A stretch of DNA of 64,000 bases from Cacajao melanocephalus (lineage: Eukaryota > Chordata > Mammalia > Primates > Pitheciidae): assembly GCA_963573385.1 (NCBI GenBank), contig CAUYLG010013852.1, forward strand, positions 1 to 64,000, given 5' to 3'. Below, in pieces: positions 1 through 11,728 of the stretch; position 1 is the stretch's first letter; each line of letters starts with the position of its first letter. The notes beneath the pieces are model-generated. The model had not been told where the DNA came from. It saw nothing but the letters and a program-made list of their open reading frames with translations, and did not search any database. Made by a program: the position numbers and the translations under genes.

Positions 1-47
1 TTTGCTGTAGTTAGAGTGAAAAAGAAGTAACGTTTTCTTTTCTCTTC
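1..47. other. Left edge, unassigned
   Basis: This short T-rich stretch precedes the first Alu. It may be the end of the interrupted antisense L1 that resumes after the Alu, but it is too short to assign. Confidence 0.3.
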
Positions 48-1085
<1,038 letters not shown>

Positions 1086-2668
1086 TTCCAATTTTTCAAA
1101 TTTGCTTTTATAGGGGAGGACTTATTCCTAAAGATGTATTTGTGGTGTTGGTTGATTGATAGGGCACTTTGACTTTGATTCTGGGCATGTGCAGTAGTGT
1201 AGTCTCTGCATAGTATCTTCAGATGTAAAGAGTGTCAGTAGTGTCTGTGGTTTCCTCAGTGGCTTAGGGTGTGATTTTTAGTGGTGGCTTTGGTGAAGTT
1301 TCACTGGGGACAGACTTGTCAGGTGAGCCAGTCTTTGGACCCCTGTGGTGGCAGTGGTAGACTTTGCATGCCTGTCTATGGGTCCCAGTGTGGCATATGC
1401 TGGCACTAGTATTAGGAGGTTGATGCAGGCCAATTATTTGGCCTCCAGGCAGCTCGCTTGAGTGTCAGCAGTGGCAGTGATTGGTGAGGTAGGAGGGTGG
1501 GTCCTTGGGCCCTTGGGCAGTGGTTGTGTTGTGACCAATAGCAGTAGCAATGGTATGACAATCTACTGGCTCCCAAGTGTCTGCACGGGTGTTGGTGGTG
1601 GCTACAAAAGGTTGAGTGGGCTAGTTCCCAGGTCCTCAGGTGATGCATGCTGATGGGTTCCAGCTGTGGTGGTGGCATCACATTGGGTGGGCCTATCCGC
1701 AGGCCCAAGGGAGGACTGCTCAGATGCCAATGATGGTGGATGGGGTAGGGCGATCCTCAGGCCTATGGAAGGCATGCTTGTGCACCAGTAGAAGTGAAGC
1801 CAGACTGAGTGGACATGTCCTCAGGCCCCCGACTGGTGCATAGAGGTGCTGGCTGTGATAGGCAGGAGCAGGGTGGTTCCCATGCTCCCAGCTGAATGCT
1901 CAGGTGGGGGTGGCAGCTGCTGGAGAGGGTGGCGTTGCTTTCAGTGGCAGCAGCCATGAAAAAGTGGCTGAGGAGCACACACTTCAGCCCCAGGTGGTGG
2001 CTGCAAGCAGGATAGCCTTTCCTCAGGGCACATGTAAATGCACAGTGGCCCTGCTACTGGGGGCAGCAGAAGGGTTGCTGCCAATGGCTTGCACCTTAGC
2101 CCTAAAAGTGGCATCTGGCTGTGGGTGGGAATGTCAATGGGGCTCTAGGGATGCGAAGATGCAGGGGCTGTTGGGCCTGAGGGCAGGATGCACTTTGGTG
2201 GGAGCTGGGCTCTCAAAATGACACTATGCTGCAGCTTCTTGGGACTGGATGTGGATGGGGCACAGCAAGGTTGAACTCAGTGTGAGCTCCCTCTCTGGAA
2301 CAATGCTATTGCACAATCTCCAGGCAGTTCCCTGGGTTAGTCTCAGGGCCCACATGGATCCAGGGCTCTCCTGTGGCTAGGACTGTGGGAATCTGCAGTA
2401 GAAATGTGAACCACTGGAATCACTCACTTACCCTTTCCCCACATTGGGGAGCCTCTCTAGGCTCCCTGCCAATCCTGATGAGCTGAGTAGGCTGCCTCTT
2501 TCCCTCTTTTTCCTTGCCTTATGTGTTTCATGTCACTTCTTTGTTGAATTCCATCATTCTCTCTTAGGTGATCAATTTGAAGTATGATTATCTACTCACT
2601 ATTTTGGTGGTTATGTGTGGAGGAGGCAGGTACCCAATCCCTAGTCAGCCATCTTGAAGTCCCTCTCC
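1086..2668 (-). mobile_element. L1 5' UTR-like GC-rich block, antisense
   Basis: Read on the minus strand, this starts near 2668 with GGAGAGGGACTTCAAGATGG, which resembles the start of older L1 5' UTRs. It continues with phrases typical of those UTRs, such as CCAAGAAGCTGCAGCATAG near 2240. Between 1250 and 2220 the plus strand is rich in GGTGGCAGTGG-like and TCCTCAGGCC-like phrases. The open frames at 1412-2221 are by-products of this stop-poor, GC-rich sequence. The 3' part (1086-1300) is least certain. Confidence 0.62.
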
Positions 2669-2880
2669 AGACTGTCTTTTTAATAAGGTTCCAAACTTAT
2701 CAGATCATAGATAATCCCCCTGGTGCTTCAGCTCCATAGATGACCGGGGAGTGTTGGCTGACTCAATGACCAGGTAGCAGGAAATAGATGAATGATGCTC
2801 TGACCGCAATGGATGTATTTTTTTTAAGGTATAAGCTCCCAAATGAGGACAACAGTAAAGAAACCATCAGTATACCAGAG
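2669..2880. other. Unassigned AT-rich DNA
   Basis: This sits between the L1 5' end and the HAL1-like relic. I recognise no gene or repeat in it. Confidence 0.3.
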
Positions 2881-4650
2881 AAATCAGTGCATTTCTGAAC
2901 ATAGAAAGCAAATGCAGGCATGATAACTGATGAAGCAATAATCTAAAGAGTGCATAGAGAAATACAGCCAAGAAAAGAATCAGTGTGCCCTTTAGGATCC
3001 CAGAAAAGCTCAGAGTTCAGAAGCACCAGGTACAGCAAAAAGTAGAAGTGAAGTGTGGAACTGACAACACTGAGATTAATTACAAGTCTGTATATGGAAC
3101 AGTTGTCTTTCCTCAACCTCCAATTCCTCACGCAAAAAAATATAATCCTCAGGCTTCTATCCCAGGCAAGAGAAAAGAGGATTCTTCTCTGGAGGAATTA
3201 AATAGTCTTAGAGCAAAGGCCTCTGCTTTATGTTCCTTGAGGGATCCCTACCAGATCACCCTAAAGTGAAACCCACTAGTTGACAAGCTTTACCCAAGAA
3301 TAGAGCTCTCAAGCAGTTTATATTTTATTGCATTATTGTTATATATGAAAACACCCAGGGATCACCAGGCATTTGAAAAAATTTTGTAATGAAAAAAGAT
3401 CAATAATAGACAGAAAAATGTCCCCAAGAGCTACTGCAATAGTTCGGGGAATAAAGAGAACTTAAACAGCAAGAAAAACAAAACAATTTTAAATAGTGTT
3501 CTCGGAGACATTCAAGATATTGCATCCCCAAAACATGGACAAAATGCTATGATAAAGAACCAATCAGAAAACAAGAAAGAGGTTGTGTAAATTTAAAATG
3601 TGATTTTCAAAATAAAATTTAGTGATAAGCATAAGGGTGGAGAAATTTCCCATAAAAATAGAAGGAAAAGACAAAGAGATGGGAAATATGAGCAAAAAGA
3701 TAAAAGACATAGAGGGTCAGTCCAAAAATTCCAAATACAATTAACAGCAGTTTCAGAAAAGAGACAGAGAAAGCTGAGAGGGAGAAATTATTGGAACAAA
3801 TTATACAAGATAATTTTATAGAATTGCATGAAGAATAGTTTCTATATTATAGGGATTCCCCTCAGTGCTCAATGCTACAAATTAAAAACACCCAACAAGC
3901 CACATCACTGTGATTTCCAGGACACCAAAAATAAAGCAGTGTTAAAAGCTTCAAAAAGAAAAAAAAAATGGTGATCTATAAAGGTACAAGAATTGGACTG
4001 GCATCATATTTCTCATCTGCAAAATTGGATGCCTGACGACAATTGAGCCATGCCTTCAAGTTGTGACAGAAAAGTAGTTTCGAATGAGAATTCTGCACCC
4101 ACAAACTTATCAATCAAGTGTGAGAATAGAATCAAAACATTTTCAGAAACTTAAAACTCAAAATGTATATCACACATTCTTTATTATGAAATTACTTGAA
4201 GATCTATTCCAGCAAGAAAAAGTAGTAAACCAAAAAAAAAGACAATGAGATCCAAGAAACACTGGTTCCATCCAAGGACTGCAGTAAAGAGAAGTCCTAG
4301 GATGACTGGTATCCATTACAGCTAGAGTGCAATCAGGTCAGATTGCAGTAAGATGATGGAGGGTTCCAGGAGTAAGGTACCCATAGGAAACAAAAGGAAT
4401 CAAGAGTATTTATGCTATCTTTTAAAAACTAGAACAACCTAAGGAGATGATGAAGGCAGACAATGTCTGTGAATTAGGAAAGCAACCCAACAAGCAATAA
4501 TTTAGGTAATATAGTTCCCATGGAACCCTCTGGAAAGAACTGCTTAAGAATGAAATCCATCCAGGCAAGAGATAAGCAAAATAAAAATTTATAAATAAAG
4601 ATTCTTTGGTAAAATGGACTGTTGTTCTAGGCATTAAATCTATGCAAATA
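2881..4650 (+). mobile_element. HAL1-like (half-L1) non-LTR relic
   Basis: The text follows what I recall of ancient half-L1 elements: CAGAAAAGCTCAGAGTTCAG near 3000, AAGATCAATAATAGACAG near 3396, GGTCAGTCCAAAAATTCCAA near 3715, and ATCAATCAAGTGTGAGAATA near 4109. Frames of 94 codons (2985-3269) and 73 codons (3600-3821) are leftovers of a decayed ORF1-type region. An old L1M fragment is the alternative. Confidence 0.55.
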
Positions 4651-4674
4651 TAAAATGAAAACTAAGCAACTATG

Positions 4675-5095
4675 GAATCTGAGGTCACAGGAGCTGCCCA
4701 CCTTGGCCAATATGCTCAGTGAAAAAAGCTATATTATTCAATCTCCCCTACAGATGAGAGATGTAATGAAATACAAATAGCAATTGGGGCTGCTGGAAGT
4801 CTTTCTGACCTTCTTCCCCTGCCTTCTGTTTCTTGCCTAGAATGTAGACACGATGAGTAGAACTCTAGCAGCCACCTCATAATCTTTAAATGGAAAGTCA
4901 TGCACTTAGCATGGCAAATAAGGAAACCAGAGGACACCGGCTCCCTAATGAGTTTATGGAATCTTCACCATGACTGACTCCCACCTCTAGTCTTCCTTCA
5001 GGTGAGATACTAGATCCTTATGTGTTTAAGTCACTATTGTCAGGTCTCTATTAACTGGCAATCAAACACAATTTCTGATTCCTAGAACAGAAAGT
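4675..5095 (+). mobile_element. Old LTR-like repeat, probably MaLR class
   Basis: The phrase order is a pyrimidine-rich stretch, 'GAATGTAGACACGATGAG', 'GCAGCCACCTCATAA', 'GTCATGCACTTAGCATGGC', then 'TAAGTCACTATTGTCAGGTC'. This matches a very common old mammalian repeat that I remember as MLT1-like. The same family recurs near 39380, 47865 and 60130. The exact family is uncertain. Confidence 0.45.
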
Positions 5096-5398
5096 ACATG
5101 TTATTGACCTTGACAATGTAAGGCAGGGAAAATGTATTATTTCCTCATCTTTCATAGCAAAGTCAATCAATATTACTTCAAATTTTAAAAAGAAGAACAA
5201 ATACAATAACACCACCTCAATGTTTTTTCATCAATTTTTTTCTCCTCAATCTTAGATGGAGCTGTTAGAAACTGATATTTTTATGAGGAATAATATTTTT
5301 CCAAAGTTTACCATTCCTTCCACTTTACCTCATTTTCTCTCTGTTAAAGTCTAGTAAACATAAATTGAATAATTTTGATTAAAAAAATATATACTATT
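5096..5398. other. AT-rich DNA, nothing recognised
   Basis: Unique-looking AT-rich sequence with no long open frame. I see no feature in it. Confidence 0.4.
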
Positions 5399-5704
5399 AC
5401 CGAGAGCAGTGGCTCCTGCCTGTAATCCCAGCACTTTGGGAGGCTGAGGTGGGAGGATCACTTGAGGTCAAGAGTTCTAGACCAGCCTAGCCAATATGGT
5501 GAAACCCATCTCTACCAAAAATACAAAAATTAGCCAGATGTGGTGGCGGGCACCTGTAATCCCAGCTACTTGGGAGAATCACTTGAACCTGGGAAATGAT
5601 TGAGGCAGGAGAATCACTTGAACCGGGGAAGCAGAGGTTGCAGTGAGCTGACATCACACCATTGCTGTCCAGCCTGGGCGTCACAGCAAGACTCCATCTC
5701 AAAA
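5399..5704 (+). mobile_element. Alu SINE, sense, with internal duplication
   Basis: Sense Alu landmarks are present: GTAATCCCAGCACTTTGGGA, the A-rich linker, and CCAGCCTGGGCGTCACAGC. The phrase GAGAATCACTTGAACC occurs twice, near 5574 and 5609, where a normal Alu has it once, so about 35 bp has been locally duplicated. The tail has become an AT microsatellite. Confidence 0.96.
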
Positions 5705-5750
5705 TATATATCTATATATATATAATATTTTATATATATATATATAATAT
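5702..5750. repeat. (TA)n microsatellite at Alu tail
   Basis: Alternating TA interrupted by TATCTATA and TATAATATTT. It grew from the poly(A) tail of the preceding Alu. The open frame 5662-5859 is an artefact of it. Confidence 0.95.
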
Positions 5751-6450
5751 GGTCCAAGTTTTATCAAAAGTTGGTTCTATTCATCATATATATATGCATG
5801 CAATGAGATACCTGGAACACTACAAATCTCATGCTAACGAACGTTTATCAAGGTGGTAAGATTTGAGATGGTTTTAGCTTGCAACTTTTTACTTTGAATC
5901 ACTAGAATTTTTTGTAATGAGCTTGCATCATTTTTAGAAGAACAATGAAGTCCTTTTGAAATAAGATGATTAGAGGCCAAGGTCTCCAAAGATCTTCAAG
6001 CTCTAATACTTTATGATTTAATATTCTGTGAAGCAAATGCATATCCATAATTCAACAACAAAAGGCTCCACATTCTTTTATAAAAAACAATAATATCTCA
6101 ATAAGTCATCTTAGTCTCCTTTGATCACTGATCTCTGTTGCGGCTCAAAGCCTATTGGAAAAGCACTAGATGACTTCAAATCACCTTAGAGGACAGTGTG
6201 TTCTCATTAACCAAAAGCAGTATTTTTAACACAAATGAAAATTTTAAAATGGGAAGTATGTCATCCAATCTAAGAAAAATGAAAAAAATTAACTTACACA
6301 TAAAATAGTTTTAATATTTAGATGTAATTATGGTAACTGTATACTTAAAGAGCCTGTAAATATAACTTACATTGTCATCACTTTCTTCAATGCGAAGAGT
6401 CCAAATATATTGTCTGGTAGGAGAACCCACTATTTCTCTAATCTCTCCCA
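5751..6450. other. AT-rich DNA, mostly unassigned
   Basis: No gene recognised. The part around 5850-5945 resembles the 3' ends of old LINEs (GAATTTTTTGTAATGAGC), but weakly. Confidence 0.35.
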
Positions 6451-6930
6451 GTTCTTTCATACCTCTCTGTCTTTGCACACATGCTAAGGCTGTCTCCTTC
6501 ATCTCTATTTGGCCAAATGCCATTTATCCTTCAAAACTCAGTACCTCCTACCACTACAGGCCTATAGCACCTGGGGTATACATCAGTTATAACGTTCTCA
6601 GGGCCTTGTGTATTGTGTAAGTTGTGCACTGCACAGGGCACACAGATGAGGGAGGAAGGGGGAGTTAAAATCCAGCCTGAGCTCAGCTGCTAAGCAAGCT
6701 GTATCGCCTAGAGGAGGACTCTACTAAATTTGCATGAACGTTGACCTTACAGGTTCATGTTGACTCTTAGGGTTGTTTGGATTGAAATCAGAAGTTTACT
6801 GCTCTTCCTAGACTGTGAATGCATAAAAGGTAGGGACAGTGCCATGTTCACCCTTTTACCCCCAGCATCCTCAAATGCCTAACATAAAGTAGGAACTTCA
6901 TATTTGTTTAATAGGTACTGAAAAAAATAT
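6451..6930 (+). mobile_element. L2 LINE 3' fragments
   Basis: Two blocks match the L2 3' end. 6470-6560 has TTTGCACACATGCTAAGGC and ATCCTTCAAAACTCAGTACC. 6800-6925 has CTAGACTGTGAATGCATAAA, a GGGACAGTGCCATGTTC phrase and a degraded version of the final GCACTCAATAAATATTTG. The DNA between them (about 6565-6790) is not clearly L2 and may be an insertion. Confidence 0.75.
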
Positions 6931-7054
6931 AAGATATAAATGGTTCCTTAACTTCTTAACATCACAGTGATAAAAAGTGTCAGAAATTTTTCTCTCACCT
7001 TATTTAGGCTGAAAAATATTTTTTAAAGTCATACAGGAAAATAAATAAAACTAA

Positions 7055-7450
7055 TATTAAGTCAGTAGTATTTGTATGCCAGGAACTTCACATATATTAC
7101 TTCATTTTATGCTTCTAATAACCCTACCCATTAAGTCCTATTAGTAGTGATAATCAACATACTTAACAACCAGTACAACATGGGCACCCACCAATCAGAG
7201 TAGACACTGATAGAGCTCAACTATAAACAACTGTTCCACCCATGCTAGTATCAACTGAATGTCATCCCTGAGTGTGTCATCCTCACATTACAGATAGGCA
7301 AATGCATGCTCAGAAACGTTAGATAATGTGTTAAGCTCACATAGCTAGTTAACTGGAGAAATCATGCCTACACCCTGGGTGAATCTGATTTCCAAAACCT
7401 ATGCTCTTTTCCCCCATACCATGATACCACTACATGGCCTGTATATAGCC
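7055..7450 (-). mobile_element. MIR SINE, antisense, interrupted
   Basis: Antisense MIR text on both sides: CTTCTAATAACCCTACCC at 7110 and then CATTACAGATAGGCAAATGC, followed by CACATAGCTAGTTAACTGG. Roughly 7155-7281 is not MIR and looks like a nested insertion of an unassigned repeat containing CACCAATCAGAGTAGACAC. Confidence 0.8.
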
Positions 7451-8480
7451 TAGCAGGAGTGTGGGAACTTCGCCTGTTTCCTGACATCTGGTGCAATGTC
7501 TGTTCACTAGACTACTTCACTTCCCCAAAGAGGAATAATCATAGTTTATAACTCTAAAGTAATTACCTTGATTCCACAAGTCACACACAACTACTCATGT
7601 GGCTTTATAGTCATGCTTCGTATCTTAATAAATCTGAGTGGTACATTTTTATTACTTCATACATTGAAGGGGTTAGGAACAGGAGACAGTTCTTGATTAC
7701 GGCTCCTGGCATCCTCTGAATTTTTTGAAGTTAATTTTCTTTAAACTTGGACTACATAGTGTAGTTCTTTCCACAATTATACCTTAACTGCTGGAAAGTA
7801 TACCCAATGTAATTTTGTTCTTTGAAAGTTGGGGTCAATACTTTGCATCCTTCACATTTTACTATCGGTTAATGCATACTAGCTCATTTCAAGACATCAT
7901 ATGTTCTACCAACATATGTTCATTTGGGGACCCTGTTATTTACTCAATCCTTGGATCATCCACTGTATAGCCCTATGGCCAGACACTATATATAATGCCA
8001 AACCCCTACTAGGAATGAAAACATTGAACAGTGCTTGGTTTGGTTTTGAATTTGTTTTCCATTACAGCCCTGCAAGGGATTCTAATAAATCAGTCTATAC
8101 TATTAAATCAGTTATTCTCTGTAAAGTAAAGGGCGTTTTTTTTCCTTAGGTTAGTTTTACTGGAATATAGTACCAACCTATAGGCAATCTAATCATTCTG
8201 ATTTGTGACCAAAATTTATTTTCCTTGCAAGAAGACAGTGAACCTAAGGAAACATCATCAGTTTTAAAATGCTTTTTAAAGGACATGTTTTCCCTTTTTT
8301 TAACAGAAATAAATTGTGGGTGTTTTAAAAATGCAAAATTTATAGCAAAACATGTCGAAATTGCTTTAGAACAAATCAACCAAACTATGAAATGCCTTAT
8401 TCACAACTAAATTGATGCAAGTACACATAGAAAATATTGTACACATGCTTTCTGTAATATAAGTTTCGGATCTTCTTTCC
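7451..8480. other. About 1 kb with no recognised repeat or gene
   Basis: Short open frames (7901-8149 and 8225-8410 on plus, 8146-8379 on minus) overlap each other and show no protein features I recognise. I see no splice-framed exon or RNA gene. Confidence 0.4.
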
Positions 8481-9017
8481 ATCCAAGTCATGGGGTGGCG
8501 TTCAAAATAGTTAGCAACCGGAATGGCACAAACATCAGCCAATCAAACTGAAGGAGGCTAACCCTAGACCTGAAGCAGAAGCCTGGAATCCTCTGCTATG
8601 CCACAAAATAATCCCTTAGTTGTTGGGTAGTAAGAAGGTGTTGGGGATCTCAGCAAGGGCTCAAGTCAGTTGGGGTAAGAGAACACATTTGAGAGGTTCA
8701 GGGAAGGAACGATTTACCAATTACTAAGAAGTATTCAGTATTTTAATAACTAGTTTAGCTGGTTATTAAGTCATTGCCAGTATTATTATATTCTAGTTTA
8801 TACTATATTTTAATATTACAGTAATATCACCAGTATAATTTAAAACAAACAGTATAATGAGTACCATCAAAATATCAATCTGCCAGTCAATACACTGTAC
8901 TCGAAATGTCAATGCCTGCCAGACCCAAGGCCCTTTGTCCACCTACTCTACTCTTAGCCCCTACTGTCTAGCAGCTATGTTATATATTATATTAATCTGT
9001 CCTTCATTGGACACTTC
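8481..9017. other. Probably old repeat debris, unclassified
   Basis: Contains CAGCCAATCAAACTGAAGG (near 8538), a phrase style seen in old LTR or DNA-transposon relics, then AT-rich sequence. No gene supported. Confidence 0.3.
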
Positions 9018-9058
9018 AATTCATCCTGAGTCTCAGCCAGTGAGACTCAGGATGAATT
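9018..9058. repeat. Perfect 18-bp inverted repeat with 5-nt loop
   Basis: The left arm is AATTCATCCTGAGTCTCA (9018-9035), the spacer is GCCAG, and the right arm (9041-9058) is its exact reverse complement. It could fold as an 18-bp hairpin. It does not match a recognised transposon end. Confidence 0.97.
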
Positions 9059-9119
9059 CACAACTCAAGGACCAAAAATCCACAAGCCATCCAGCAACCT
9101 TTGACATGTCTGGCACAAA

Positions 9120-9340
9120 AAAATAAACTGACCAGCCAATCAGACTCCCAGTCTTGGGAGTTTGAGTTGGCAAGCATGGAAAGATTGACATATGGGGCAT
9201 TAGTTCTTCCTGGCAGGAAATGAGAATGCAAAAGGTGATCACAGAAGTATCGCTACATAAAAAGAAGATGGGAGGAGCTAGGGTTGGACTCAAGTGGCAA
9301 CAGTTAATCCCAGGTGAGTATGGACATCACAATCAGCATA
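9120..9340. repeat. Unclassified old interspersed repeat
   Basis: CTGACCAGCCAATCAGACTC followed by a CCTGGGA-type phrase, then purine-rich text, resembles a dispersed LTR-like family that I cannot name. Confidence 0.3.
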
Positions 9341-9546
9341 TAAGGAAGCGTGGCAATCCAGGTGCCAGGAGGAACAGAACACTGGGAGACTTCTGTTTTG
9401 AGTTTACAAATCAAGGGCTTCCAAGGATCACAACTGGCAGATGACCTAATGAAATTCTCCTGGATTGAAACTACCATACAGTGATACAACAAAGCCCACT
9501 TCAGCTCAACCACCAAAGGTCTGGATTCAAATTGGCACCCTAGAAC

Positions 9547-9614
9547 AGTAGTTTTAAAAGTGTGATTCCTGGACCGAGAGCATCAACGTCACCTGGGAAC
9601 TTGTTAGAAATGCA
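9547..9614 (+). mobile_element. MER5-type hAT MITE, 5' part
   Basis: GTGTGATTCCTGGACCGAGA and CACCTGGGAACTTGTTAGAA match the start of MER5A/B. The element stops at AAATGCAAG where L1 sequence begins, and its second half is missing. Confidence 0.85.
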
Positions 9615-9885
9615 AGTAAGTGGGTGTTGAACAATGAGAGCACATGGACACAGGGAGGAGAACATCACACACTAGGGCCTGTTGGTGATTAAGGGGGCTA
9701 GGTGAGGGATAGCAGGGGGTAGGGGGATTGGGGAGTGATAACATTAGGAGAAATACCTAATGTAGGTGATGGGGGGATGGATGCAGCAAACCACCATGGC
9801 ATGTGTATACCTATGTAACAATCCTGCAAGACCTGCACATGTACCCCAGAACTTAAAGTATAATTTTAAAAAATGCAAAAAAGAA
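9615..9885 (+). mobile_element. L1 3' end, primate type, 5'-truncated
   Basis: Starts with TAAGTGGGTGTTGAACAATG and includes CACACACTAGGGCCTGTTGG and GTACCCCAGAACTTAAAGTA, which is the L1PA/PB-type 3' end, cut to about 260 bp plus a short A-rich tail. AAATGCAA occurs just before the element and again just after the tail, a possible target-site duplication. It separates a half MER5 from a half MaLR LTR. Confidence 0.93.
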
Positions 9886-10067
9886 GTGTTTCCCTGCACA
9901 AGCTCTCTTCGCTTGTCTGCCACCATGTGAGACATGCCTTTCACCTTCCACCATGATTGTAGGGCCTCCTCAGCCACGTGGAGCTGCAAGTCCATTAAGC
10001 ATTTTTCTTTTGTAAATTGCCCAGTCTTGGATACGTCTTTATCAGCAGTCTGAAAATGGTCTAATAC
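9886..10067 (+). mobile_element. THE1/MST MaLR LTR, 3' half
   Basis: CTGCCACCATGTGAGACATG, CACCATGATTGTAGGGCCTC and TTGTAAATTGCCCAGTCTTG, ending in GGTCTAATAC, are the 3' half of a THE1/MST LTR. The 5' half is absent. Confidence 0.92.
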
Positions 10068-10374
10068 ATGGAGCCAAGAACAAGGCAGATACTGGAAAGC
10101 ATACCACAGAGTCCTTCACACTTGGTATGGATGGATCTACTGGCAGCCCTGTGCTCCCCAGCAGACAAAGTGAAGACAGAAGTGCAATCAAATTCAAAAA
10201 TCAGTGTTCAGCATGTTTTTTTTTTTTTGCTTATATATACTGAAGTATATTTTTCTTCAATAATTTTATTTTACAAAAATTATAATGTTCTTGAGATTAA
10301 AACCAGCCAGCACTCAAGAAAAACACAGCTACCAGAAAAAAAAATAATTCCAAGATTTATCATAAGGAGGATGT
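10068..10374. other. Unassigned, T-rich segment
   Basis: No recognised repeat. A 102-codon frame (10068-10376) crosses a poly(T) run and is probably chance. Confidence 0.35.
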
Positions 10375-10862
10375 AAAGTGAGGTAAGTAACATCCTTATA
10401 AAAATCTTTTGGTGCAGGCTAAGAGATTGGGTTGGATTATGTTATATGGCAAAGGTGATTGAACCTCTCTGCCTTGATTATGCTACTTTGTGTGTGACTC
10501 TGTCTTAGCAGACTGAAGAGAGACTCTCCTGCTAGCCTTGAAAAATCAAGCTGTTTTATGTGAACTCCCAATAGAGAGACCCACATGGCAGGGAACTGTG
10601 GGTGGCCTCTAGGAACTAAAGACCTCAATCCTATGATCTCAAAAAGCTTAATTCTGCCAACAACCATGTGAACTTGGATATGACTTCTTCCCAACGCAAG
10701 CCTCCAGATGAGAATGCAGCCTAGCCACCCACTTGATAGTAACCTTATGAGACTCTAACCAGGGTACTCAGCTAAGTCATGCCTAGTCCCTGTTCAACTG
10801 AAACCAATAAATGTTTGTTGTTTCAAGCTGCTGGACCTTTACAGAAAAAGTTTGCTAACTTC
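10375..10862 (+). mobile_element. MLT1 MaLR LTR
   Basis: GTTATATGGCAAAGGTGATT, GAGACTCTCCTGCTAGCCTT, CACATGGCAGGGAACTGTGG, GCCTCCAGATGAGAATGCAG and AATAAATGTTTGTTGTTTCA appear in MLT1 order on the plus strand. Nearly full length and solo. Confidence 0.9.
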
Positions 10863-11480
10863 TGCACAAAAGTATAATTCATAAATAAAATGATTCTATG
10901 AGGTATATATGGGCTTTTGAAAGCACACACAGAGAGAAGTAATAAGAATGATTGGAAGCCCTACTCTGGGCCAGTACCAAAAGAGCCACTAATGTTGACA
11001 TAAGTGAGTATATGACAGCTGAGCAGGGCTCATGAAGGCAGCTGAACCAGTTAGATTTCTTTGGTGGCAAACAACAAAAGTTGACTCTGGCTAGTTTACC
11101 CAGGAAAGAAATACATCTGAAGCTTATCAGATAATTTGTGGAATCAAAGAAAAGACCAGTGATTTATTCTCCAGAAAGGACAGAGACCAGGACAGTTCTG
11201 GGGGTCAAAATAGCAGAAGTGACTCACAGCTGCAGCAGGACTCTGTCACTGAATTGCTGAAACTTAATTACTGGGTTATATATTTTGCATCACTGAGTTC
11301 AAAATTCAAAGTCCCAAGAAAGAGAGGATCTGACTGGCTCAGGCTAAGGAGAAGCAAGCACTTTTATTTAACCTATCATGACTGCACAGAAGAGGGAAGA
11401 GATTCTTTCCTTAAAGAAAATCAGGATATTAGAGCTGGAAAATGGGGGGAAGGTGCTGAGCAGCCATCAGTGGTCACCAC
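10863..11480. other. Old repeat-like DNA, unclassified
   Basis: The 11060-11370 part (GTTGACTCTGGCTAGTTTAC, later GGATCTGACTGGCTCAGGCT) matches a dispersed old family I have seen but cannot name. No gene. Confidence 0.3.
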
Positions 11481-11728
11481 TGCAGCCTAGTCTCCATTCC
11501 TGCGTCCTCACATCCCTTATCCCCACATCCTTCTGTTCCCTACCACTCATCTAGTCCAGAAACCTTCCAGATGTCTCTCTGCAAGTTTTTGCCATGTCTG
11601 TTTTTACACAGACATAAGCTTCAAGGGGACAGAAACGATGCTCACATTCTTCACAGGCTTAACACCTGTGTTAAGTCTCGAGACTTAACACGGTGTAAGT
11701 GCTCGAGAAAGCTATGTTACATCAAATG
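11481..11728 (+). mobile_element. L2 3' end with embedded palindrome
   Basis: ACATAAGCTTCAAGGGGACA and the terminal AGTGCTCGAGAAAGCTATG follow the L2 3' end. Inside it, 11658-11699 is a local inverted duplication that is not part of L2. Confidence 0.6.
11658..11699. repeat. 24-bp perfect palindrome within a 42-bp inverted repeat
   Basis: 11668-11691 is a perfect palindrome centred on TCTCGAGA; its left half is GTGTTAAGTCTC. The flanks extend the symmetry to 11658-11699 with two single-base gaps. It interrupts an L2 end, suggesting fold-back templated synthesis during repair. Confidence 0.96.

Noticed and set aside
1412..2221. Overlapping frames suggesting a GC-rich exon or CpG-island promoter
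   Set aside because: The sequence ends at an antisense L1 5' start near 2668 and reads as L1 5' UTR.
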